DNA from: Papaver somniferum
Lineage: Eukaryota > Streptophyta > Magnoliopsida > Ranunculales > Papaveraceae
Assembly (NCBI RefSeq): GCF_003573695.1
Contig: NC_039359.1
Location: 119,233,849-119,297,848, forward strand
DNA: 64,000 nucleotides
Reading direction: 5' to 3'
Positions 55,857 to 64,000 of the stretch are shown one piece after another. The position numbers and the translations under genes were made by a program. The notes beneath the pieces were generated by a model, which saw nothing but the letters and a program-made list of their open reading frames with translations, did not search any database and was not told the DNA's origin. Numbering within the stretch: position 1 is the first letter of the stretch; each line of letters begins with the position of its first letter.

Positions 55857-55874
55857 TGGCGACCACAGTGGGAG
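55857..55874 (+). other. C primer-binding site
   Basis: TGGCGACCACAGTGGGAG, 3 nt after the LTR end. It is identical to the site of element B at 35130-35147. Confidence 0.8.
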
Positions 55875-55908
55875 ATCATTCTCGGTTGCAATCTCACAAT
55901 TTCACAAG

Positions 55909-57018
55909 ATGGTTGATCTCAGGTCAGGTTCAGTTACGAATCCTAACACAAACCGTGCTAGCAGAACAACAACAATCAGAATATCCCGGAGACAATTCCG
56001 ACCTCCAACACTGATGGTGGTGACACTACTCCTCCTCACGCCGAAGGTCATCCACTGTCCGGACGACACCCTGAAGAAGTCAGAGGAGATCCACCGCCTA
56101 CCATTGCTGATCTTATCAAAGCGCAGAGACTCTTGCAAAGAACCAGACTGACATGGCTGCTACACAGAAGGAGCTGTGTAATTATCTCAAAACTCTTACT
56201 GACAAGATGTCAGAGAAGACTCAAGAGAAGGGAAAGGAGAAGGAGAAATCCTCGACGACGGTCCTGAAGTAATTCCAATCCATACAGTAGAAGAGACGAA
56301 GTCCACAAAACTGCTGCAGACAACTCATCAGCGAAGGGATCACGAATTTCATCACTCGCGAGGATCTGGAGCACCTCTTAGAAACCATGGAAAAGGCAAG
56401 ACATCGCATGACCATCGTCATCAACCTCCTTATCCTGCCGCTACGCAGAGGATTCCACTCCCCAAAGGTTACGTTTCTCCAACTTTCACCTTGTATGATG
56501 GAACTGGCAATGCTCGGGAACATGTCTCTCGTTTTCTCGAAGCCTTGGGAGAACATGAACATAATCATGTCGTCCGTCTCAAGGAATTCTCAAAATCTCT
56601 GAAAGGCAGGGCATACACCTGGTATAACAACATCACACCAGGGACCATCAACAATTGGGGAGAAATGGTTAACGGGTTTTATAGGAAATACTTCTTCGTG
56701 TCAGAACAAGTCACCCTCTCTGACCTTGGAAGAATGTTTCAGAGGGTCAGTGAAAATCCCAATGATTATGTGAAAAGGTTCAGAGTCCAAGCCCTGTATT
56801 TTCATGACCCAAACGTCACGGAGAAACAACTGGTGGACTTGTGCATCAATGGCATGTTGCCGGTCTACAGGGCCTTGCTAGAAAACCTTCGATTCCAGAC
56901 TTTCTCAGAGCTTCACGAAGCTTCGAAGAGGTTGGCAACCACTTACCCGCTCTTTTGGAGAGAGCAAAGTCTACAAAGACTGAAGATTCAAAAGACACTC
57001 GAGGACGCAGGCGTCTGA
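55909..57018 (+). pseudogene. Tat-type gag of element C
   Basis: Gag forms the virus-like particle. The ATG at 55909 starts MVDLRSGSVTNPNTNRASRT. Stops and shifts between 56150 and 56450 interrupt the basic linker. The capsid part is well preserved from about 56454: RIPLPKGYVSPTFTLYDGT, NAREHVSRFLEALGEHEHN, LKGRAYTWYNNITPGTINNW, DLGRMFQRVSENPNDYVKRF and RALLENLRFQTFSELHEASK. Near 56950 the reading moves to the frame that continues to 58262 (LLERAKSTKTEDSKD, then NPRYCRFHRYVSHPTSDCK). No CCHC zinc knuckle is visible; a CX2H-like RYCRFHRY...HPTSDC motif takes that place, as usual in Tat. Confidence 0.85.
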
Positions 57019-58262
57019 TCAACAAGCAATATAACCTGCAACCTTCAACAAATGCTGTCGCGGAAGGGAGTAAGAGAAAAGAAGAACCACAACATAAGCA
57101 GACTTCCTCCACACCTTCAAAGACACACAAGAAGGAGAATTCGAAAATCCCTCCTCAGCATACAGAAGATCCAGAAGCACCTGATTTTCCCTGTTCAATG
57201 GAAGAAGTTAATGAACTACTCGATGCCTGGATTCAAAACGGCGCAATCAAATTGCCTTATGTCAAGAAGGAACCAACTGAAGAGGCCATGAAAAATCCTC
57301 GGTATTGTCGCTTCCATAGATACGTCAGCCATCCCACGAGTGATTGCAAAATTTTGAAGCGTATATTCAAAGAAAAGGTCGAATCAGGAGAGCTCAACCT
57401 GGGGACTGAGGGGGCGCACAAAAACCCCCTCCCAGTCAGAACTTTTACCATCTCCGAACCTCCTGTCAAGGAAACGGTCCAATCTCTGATCGAACATATC
57501 TGCAAGCTGTTGTATCTTTGGAAAGCTCAAAGGAAAGACATGTTTGCTGCACTGAACCACATCGTTTCCGGAAGACGTCCGCTGATCCAAGAGACTATCA
57601 CCGGACCTTCAGCCACTGACACAGAAATGTATGACTGGGGACTGCTCACCACAGTGCACATTAAAGGAAATTATTTCAAGAGGGCGTTCATCGATGTTGG
57701 TACTGCCGTCAACATCATCCCTTTGAAAACTCTCAGAGCTGCTGGTATTACTCGACGGGAAGCCACCCACGCTCCCATAGCAATCAGGGACCACGAAGGA
57801 ATCTCCAGAAACGCATACGGCTTCATCACTCTCAAAGCTACAGAAAGATCGATCTGCACTGAGGCCAAGTTTTTCATAATCCGGGAAGACCCTGGATACG
57901 ACATGGTCCTTGGGAGAACTTGGATTCATGCTGAAAGGACAACGATGCCTTCAACACATCCTGTCATCGACAAGGATTCCGATTCGGAAGACGAAGCAGA
58001 GGACGCACCACCATTTGAGCATCTGGAAGAAGTAAAAACTCTGATGGGACTTACACAGGAACTTGGAGATAATCCGCACACCTTTGTCAGAAGGTTTCGA
58101 GCTCAGGCAAGTGTTATTCCTCCTCCTGCTCCAATATTACCAATGTTCAAATACGCTACTATGGTCCAAGGACTTCTCCCCATGAATAATTTAGCAGTCA
58201 TCAAAACCTACAAGTGGGTGACTTCACCTCAGCAATATTACACTCAACGGTTGGGTTCATAA
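57019..58262 (+). pseudogene. Gag C-terminus, aspartic protease and extra gag-like tail of C
   Basis: One open frame (from 56841 with overlap) covers the gag C-terminal block (FHRYVSHPTSDCKILKRIF), a linker, and a protease with AFIDVGTAVNIIPLKTL as active-site region (DVGT where DTG or DSG is expected, so probably inactive or diverged) and YDMVLGRTWIHAE as C-terminal motif. After an acidic linker (DSDSEDEAEDAPP) a second gag-like piece appears at about 58060-58200: LGDNPHTFVRRFRAQ, then MVQGLLPMNN. It resembles ENPNDYVKRFRVQ and CINGMLPVYR in the gag above. The frame ends at 58262. RT does not follow. Confidence 0.75.
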
Positions 58263-58404
58263 CTTCTTCAACTTGGCTAAGCATGATCAACACTATGCTG
58301 GATACTCTCTTCCGCGCGAGTGTCCATACGGGCCACAATCGAGGAATTCCATCAAATAGGGAATTCCGAATCAGCGGAAGATATTCAAGGCATGATCGAC
58401 CAAG
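58263..58404 (+). other. Junction region of C
   Basis: This is where RT, RNase H and most of integrase have been lost. It contains readable but unplaced frames (HNFFNLAKHDQHYAGYS) and two stops. The origin of this part is not clear. Confidence 0.4.
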
Positions 58405-58596
58405 CCTAACAAGTTTCATGAAGGGGACCTGGTTCTCAAAGCAGTTCAGCGCGGTATTCATTCTACAAGGAACTCCAATTGGGAAGGACCATTCATGGTC
58501 ACTGAATCCGTGGCCGAAGGATACTACAAATTGACCAACACAGATGGCAGAACCCTACCAGTAATTCACGAAAATTGGCTCAAGGCGTTTATCTGA
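58405..58596 (+). pseudogene. Integrase C-terminal tail of C
   Basis: Reads TKPNKFHEGDLVLKAVQRGI, NWEGPFMVTESVAEGYYKL and LPVIHENWLKAFI before a TGA at 58594-58596. This is the conserved end of Ty3/gypsy integrases (GPF and the final N-x-x-x-LK-x-F/Y motif). The catalytic core is absent. It marks the original end of pol and shows that a deletion, not divergence, removed the rest. Confidence 0.85.
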
Positions 58597-58866
58597 AATT
58601 ATTGGACATTTAAGGTATTGGGCGTTTGAAGCACTCATGGTGTTGGGGTTTAACATTTAGGATTTTCTTTCATTTTTATTTCAATTCCTCCAAAACATTT
58701 GCAATATTTTCAATCAGTATTTGAATTCAGCAATTTATCAAAATTCAGTTCACATTTCATAAAAGAAAATCTCTATCAAATCTACAAGAAAATCCTCAAC
58801 CATCAGTCAATCCAAAACCATCTAAATATCAAAAACCCAAGTATAAACCTCACATCTCTCAGAAGT
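58597..58866. other. Spacer between pol end and antisense gene
   Basis: AT-rich and non-coding. It is the 3' untranslated side of both the sense and the antisense gene. Confidence 0.5.
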
Positions 58867-61800
58867 TCAGAAGTTCAAGAGATCAGCAAGAAAAGGCTTT
58901 CGCTCATCAACATACTTCAATATTTGCAAAGCCTCCCTCTCCTTGTTCAACTCCTCGGTCAGCTTGGCAATCTTGTCCTCCTTCTCCTTCACAGCATCAT
59001 TCGGAAAGGGTATGTTCTTCTCACATGAATCCTTGATAACGTTTATTTGCTTACGAAGCCATTTCACGTTGAGGCCAAGTATTTCTAAATTCTCCAAGTT
59101 AAACTCCCAATCAAAGAGTATATCTGGAGTCACGATATTCCTGGGTCTCGTATGCATATCACTCACGACACGCAAGATAACGCTTACTTGCATGATTAAA
59201 GCGTAAGCACGCCCAGGGTTCCTGTCAATGATCATATGGCCGAACTTCTTCCATATCGTCTCATACAAGCGTGCATGTCCAATGGGAACGCTGAATCCAC
59301 CGACCAGTTCATGATACGGGAGTGCAGTGTTAAAGGGATGATCGAAAGCGGCCCCTGCAGTTGGATATTCATACGCTATTATACGGTTCTCGGTCACTGG
59401 AGTGGCTCCCACGACTAAAGCAACAGTTCCTTCGGTATTCTCCGCTGCTGTCTCGGTTTCTTCTATCACTGAGGAAACAACCATCTAGGTTTCCATAACA
59501 TCAGTAGCAACCTTCTCATGGCCTTGAAATACAGGGATGGTTGTCTCTTCATCAATAACTCCGGAATGGTTAGGGTTATCATCGTTGGCTCCAGTATCCT
59601 CAACTTCGGTATTTAGCACCTAATATGAAGATTACATGAGTTTAGAGTCACGAATCCAAAGGAGATTATAAAACACAGTATACCATCAAGTCAAAATCAT
59701 CAAGGTTCATCATACTACATTCAAGGAACGAGCAAATAACATGAAAGTCATGAAAACACATTTTACGATGAGTCCGTCTGAAGAAACTGAACTATGCTCT
59801 GTACTAGGAGACAAACTGGGAGAAATTTACAAGGAATCCTAGGATAGGTCATATGCCATTCTCTTCGTATGGACTTCCTCTATGACATGTCAAAATTTCA
59901 TGGCAATCCGATGAACAAGCAAGTATATGTGGCCAAAATATTAAGTGATGCGCAATCTGAAAAGTTCTGGAAGTCTCCTGGAAGTTTACTATTTCTCCTT
60001 TTTCAGGCTCTGAAAGTGCTCAAAACTTAAAAATCTTCTTTTCTAAAGCTTGGAAATTTTCCGGGCTTGAATTTGAACATGCAAATCGTCAAAATACGAC
60101 TCGGGACGAAGATTCTACACCGTTTCTATTAAAAAGCTGGGTTCTGAATTTTCTGACGACGAAATTCGACTAAGTTTTCATATATTCACATGGGTTCTCA
60201 TTAATTCATTCACAAGTCAGCACTTTTATACTTCTATGAAAAATATACAAGATATATACTTACTTGAGGAGTCTCCAAAGTGTCCAAGGGGTTGGAATTG
60301 TCCACATCAACGACAAGAGGAACATCACTTCCATCCGGCTCTGAATCTTGGGAATTACCTCCATTCCTATTCCCAGAGGATGATTGAGTTCCAGAATTCT
60401 CCATATCCATGAAGACATCCTTTACAATCAATATTTTCATCTATGAAGCACCCCATTTGAACATGTGAAGAAATACTTACAATTTCTTCGTCACTCAAAT
60501 CAACGATTGCTTGTTCAGTAGCAGAAAATTGAAGACCTTCAAGACTTGATGGAGTAAAATTATGCAACAAAATTAACAACGTTGTCTTCATGATTCTAAT
60601 GCTAATATCAATGAAAGTCACAGTGAGAAATATTGGGAACTCACCAAAGCACCAACTGGGGACTTTACGGTATTAGGTAACAACTTATAACCTTTATGCC
60701 TGCCTTCTCCGCCATGAATAACCGCCTCAGTCTCTGAGAAATCTCCACCGATTCGAGGTTGTATATTACGACCATCCTGTGGTGAAATCCAGTAATATAA
60801 TCATAATATAGTTCTTATAATTTCGTGAAGATTATATGAAGAAACATACCTGAGAGCATCCTGGAGACGACTTTCGTTTATCACCAGAAAGATACTTCAA
60901 TATTGGTCGACTGGAAATCATATCATCCGAAGGAAGATCCTTGAATGGAGGTATGGGAAATCTTACAAAGCCACGCAAACGCCCAAGTTGCTGATCCCAG
61001 AATTCTACATAACCTGGGGTTACATAGGCGAATCTATCAGAACCAGGAAACCAGTAGCTACTCCCTTCCACGTGAGTATGATCCAAATGAGTCATGAGTT
61101 GCTCAACTGATGGCTTCCTTCTCCGTATGGTTGGAACACACTGATCCATACCCATTTGTCGAGATGCTCTATCAATATTATACTCCTACACTGAAATCTC
61201 TCCAAACGTGACTGATAGCAAATGACCAGGAGTGCAACTCAACATGAAAGATCTTTCGCCATCACTCAGTTGCACACCAGACGTCAAACTCGTGCCTTCT
61301 CCAGTATTGAAAGTCATCGGCTGAGAAACATAATCAGGGACTGACACCCACGGTCGAAAATTGAACTCAGATTCTTCATCTAACACATCAATAAAACGTA
61401 TTTTAAAACGAGGATGCTTGGTGGACCAACGCATGATCCTAGGATTATCTTTCTCAGGGAAAGTATGGCGCGCATCAGTATTCGGTCCTTGCAGAACATT
61501 ACGTGGAGTATGTGCATAATTCTTAAAATACTCCCACATCAAAGCTTGAAGAAACATCGTGTTGGCATAACACTCAATCTTCATAGAGCCGTTCGACACA
61601 CTGGAGTCTATAATCAAGGAGTCCGGGTTTTAATACAAGGAGCCTAAGAATAAACTACCTATCGGAAGTTGCTCACCTTGAGCCATCTTAATAGCAAAGG
61701 GAATCACAAAAGGCTTCAACAAGTTTCCACTGTCTTCAAAAACATCTTTGGACAACCATAAACATAAGAAAGCAGCAATGGGTAACATACCATCGATGGG

Positions 61801-62537
61801 TTTATCAGAAACTTTGTCTTTGGGCCACCAGTGTGTCAACCAGGAAGCATAGAATCCTTTACTACCAGCCTTATTCGCTTTCTACATTGCAGCTATTAAG
61901 ACATGAGAAACGGCGGTCTCCTCATCTGAAAGATCCCTATGAAGATTTCCCGTGATCGGGAGATGCATCAGAGCCGCCACGTCTTCCATGGTAATGGTAA
62001 ACTCTCCCCATCTACATATGAAAGTGGGAGTGGGAATGCACCAGCGAGCAAACAAAGCCACAATACCACTTGCATCATGATAAATGAACAACTCTCCAGA
62101 ATCTTTAATAGCTCTCGTCACCTGCGCCAAGTCGAGCATAGTCCTCACATGAGGAAAACCCAACATGTGCCTCGCCCAACCGGAAAATTTCTCCAGAGGT
62201 CGTCGAGAAAGATTAAACTCTATGATTGATGAGGCGAAGACCCCTCGTTCAAGACAAAATCAAATCACTGTCTTAGGAGTCACCAATTTCTTCTGAGTAA
62301 CAGTTCTGGGATTTATCAAAAGACGATAAACTGGGGATTTCAAATGTTGCTCAGCTCCTGGAATATCTTTTTCAAAGAATGCATCATCTATGTTCGGGAC
62401 ATTCTTAATCCCAGGGATTTTATCTTCGTCTCCCCCAACGGAAGTTTCATCCATGCATGTCTCATCTCTGGAGATACCATCATCAACACACATCTCTTCC
62501 CTCGAGGCGTCGTCAGCTTGGGAATTGGACATCTTTG
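58867..62537 (-). pseudogene. Plant mobile domain (aminotransferase-like) protein of element C
   Basis: The ATG at 62532 (MSNSQADD) follows a splice acceptor (CTACTTAG). The large exon 62537-60850 reads GIKNVPNIDDAFFEKDIPGA, GWARHMLGFPHVRTMLDL, the PMD core FICRWGEFTITMEDVAALMH, WLTHWWPKDKV, AFLCLWLSKDVFED, GSLFLGSLY, FLQALMWEYFKNYAHTPRN, FNFRPWVSVPD and YNIDRASRQMGMDQ. Four stops interrupt it (about 62260 TGA, 61882 TAG, 61630 TAA, 61186 TAG) but the frame never shifts. Further exons with GT-AG borders are 60776-60645, about 60570-60480, about 60423-60265, and 59619-58867. The last reads LVGGFSVPIGHARLYETIWK and a C-terminal coil, with one TAG at about 59485. The layout equals that of the PMD gene in element B. 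Function is as for PMD proteins generally; within the element it is unknown. Confidence 0.8.
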
Positions 62538-63517
62538 CTAAGTAGCAGAAAAGGTTCACACTACATTCTACTTCAATATGTTGTCCAGATATAAATCAAT
62601 GAAATACAAGAAAAAATGGTAACTCTTAACTCTTACCTTTTATACTTCCACTAACAATAGTGATAGTAATGCTAGAGTTAACACCTCAAAATCGTTCGTC
62701 TCTTCGAAAACTGCAAAAAAACGAACGAAACTTTATTTAATTTCCGAAACTGATTTTTCATGAAATCACGAACACAATTTTCATAATGTGAACATTCACA
62801 CAACTTACCTATGAAGTTTACAACAATAAAATATTTCATCATAAATATATTATCTATCTTCGAAGGTTCCTCAAAACCCACATTTCTGATTTTCGAAAAA
62901 CAGCAATTAATGCAACATTACTTACATGAATTCTCAAGAATTTTATCTAATGAAAACAAATTCATGCAAATAAAATATACCATCATATTTTACACAATAT
63001 ATGTCACGGCTGCATATATATAAAAAAAAAAATTCCTTCGTATCGTCGTTATTTGTCTTTAAAACGAAGGTTTATTCCAAAAAATATTGTGAAAGCTCAC
63101 ATCTCATACATATGATAAAGTTTTATATTTACATGAAAGCTCATAAGCAAAATTTTATCACTGGACACATGTTCATCATACATATTTTCCTTCGTGTCAT
63201 CGTTATTTGTCTTTAAAACGAAGGATTATTCTGATTTCATGAAAATTACTTCTTTTATGATAAAACCTTGGTACACATGAAAGCTCATAAACTAAGTTTT
63301 ATCACTGAACCTAGGTTCATATACTAAAATAAAATCTCTCTTAAATCAGGGATTATAGTTAGTTACAAAACTAACAGTCGAACGAACATACGTTTTCAAA
63401 AACGAGGGTTTTCATAAAACTCACACTAATATGCACACATGTATATAACTTCATCATGATCAAAGCATTAACAACTCATGAGGATTATAAACATCAGAAG
63501 AAAAAAAATACACGTAC
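62538..63517 (-). other. First intron of the C PMD gene
   Basis: It runs from the donor CAG|GTACGTG at 63518/63517 to the acceptor TTAG at about 62538. It is AT-rich, with a repeated phrase of about 70 bp (TCGTATCGTCGTTATTTGTC at 63040 and a relative at 63190). It corresponds to the 816-bp first intron in element B. Confidence 0.6.
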
Positions 63518-63620
63518 CTGGTCGGCCGGAATTTGGCCGGCGGCGACTGGCGGCGGCGGCGCCGATCCCGGCGGTCTTCTCCTGCTGCAGGCGTGAAGGT
63601 GCTGAGACGGTGGAGAGCTG
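63518..63620 (-). other. GC-rich 5' UTR exon of the C PMD gene
   Basis: The minus strand reads a CGCCG-rich leader (GGCGCCGCCGCCGCCAGTCG) ending at the donor CAG|GTACGTG. Element B has the same kind of leader (GTCGCCGCCGCCGCCGTCCG) at the same place. Start of transcription is estimated. Confidence 0.6.
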
Positions 63621-63647
63621 GTCGTGGGAAAAAAAAGGATTAATCCC

Positions 63648-63654
63648 TTTTATA
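63648..63654 (-). promoter_or_regulatory. TATA box of the C PMD gene
   Basis: The minus strand reads GATATAAAAGGG, about 30 bp before the estimated transcription start and about 130 bp before the splice donor. TATAAAAGG also occurs at the B gene (30042-30050). Confidence 0.7.
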
Positions 63655-63943
63655 TCAATTTTATTTCCAAAACCTAATTTTCTAAGGATTTCCTTATTGG
63701 GCCCGACCCGCGAATCCTAACCGATCACGGACTCGTCGTCCAAACCAGCGGTTCAACACCAATTTATGCTCATCAAACGACGCTCCAATCATGACATTGA
63801 AGCCTTCATCAAGTCGTGGTTTGCTCATGCTCTCTAAATCCGGTAACATCTCAACTTATGACTAAGTTCAATCACTGGTTTTATTATTTATGGCTAGAAA
63901 ATCACCATTTAATGCTGACTGAGGAACACAGCTTTCCTCAGTA
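63655..63943. other. Upstream region of the C PMD promoter
   Basis: About 290 bp between the TATA box and the PPT. No further motif that I can support. Confidence 0.4.
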
Positions 63944-63957
63944 AGCAGGGGACTTAA
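63944..63957 (+). other. C polypurine tract
   Basis: AGCAGGGGACTTAA directly before the LTR start TGTAGATGG. The last 10 bases are identical to the PPT of element B. Confidence 0.75.
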
Positions 63958-64000
63958 TGTAGATGGTGGATTTTCGATAAAGGCTAAAATTGTAAACTCA
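63958..64000 (+). repeat. C 3' LTR (first 43 bp)
   Basis: Matches 52200-52242 with one visible substitution (GATAAAGG versus GACAAAGG). The rest lies outside the window. Confidence 0.9.

Larger units (their letters stand above)
52200..64000 (+). mobile_element. Tat-type LTR element C carrying an antisense PMD gene, right end cut
   Basis: The start TGTAGATGGTGGATTTTCG at 52200 recurs at 63958, so the second LTR begins 43 bp before the window end. The 5' LTR is 52200-55853. The internal order on plus is PBS, gag, protease, a second gag-like piece and the last part of integrase. RT, both RNases H and most of integrase are missing. A PMD gene then runs in the opposite direction, and PPT and LTR follow. 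PBS, PPT core and LTR start agree with element B, which has the same design. TSD cannot be checked; the left 5-mer is AGCTG. Confidence 0.9.

Overview
This is a plant nuclear window made almost entirely of transposable elements. The evidence is Ty3/gypsy pol of the Tat type with a second RNase H, Athila-type gag-protease, a CACTA (En/Spm) TNP2 transposase gene with DUF4218/DUF4216-like parts, plant-only F-box/FBA remnants, plant mobile domain (PMD) genes and spliceosomal introns. A eudicot with an LTR-rich genome fits; I cannot name the species. I saw no rRNA, tRNA, CRISPR array or intact housekeeping gene.

Layout. 1-5764: Athila-like element A1 (minus), left edge outside the window, with one 559-codon ORF between its LTRs. 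5765-15557: a gene-poor spacer with two related F-box pseudogenes, a probable copia LTR, short tandem duplications, a 115-codon unknown ORF, a satellite-like block (12821-14115) and a small acidic ORF broken by one TAG. 15558-24759: Tat-type element D (minus) with 474-bp LTRs, recognisable protease, RT/RNase H, second RNase H and integrase, and an intron-containing coiled-coil gene on the opposite strand. 24760-51246: a CACTA-type transposase gene (start 27074, end 49599, plus strand) split by two later LTR insertions: element B (27477-37491, TSD CTTTT) and Athila-like element A2 (40266-49125, TSD ATATG). Acidic minus-strand ORFs related to each other lie on both sides of the transposase. 51711-52154: a solo LTR with TSD GGCCA. 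52200 to beyond 64000: Tat-type element C (plus) with 3.65-kb LTRs.

The main point: elements B, C and D each carry a second gene on the strand opposite to gag-pol, between the pol remnant and the 3' LTR. Each of these genes has its own TATA box and a 5' intron. In B and C the gene encodes a PMD protein with the same exon order, although the elements' protein-coding parts are otherwise reduced to gag/protease scraps. B and C also share an 18-nt primer-binding site, a polypurine tract core and the first bases of the LTR. All copies seen here are broken by stops or frameshifts, so none of these elements is autonomous as it stands.

LTR coordinates come from matching repeated ends by eye. Domain calls come from motif recognition, not from a database search.
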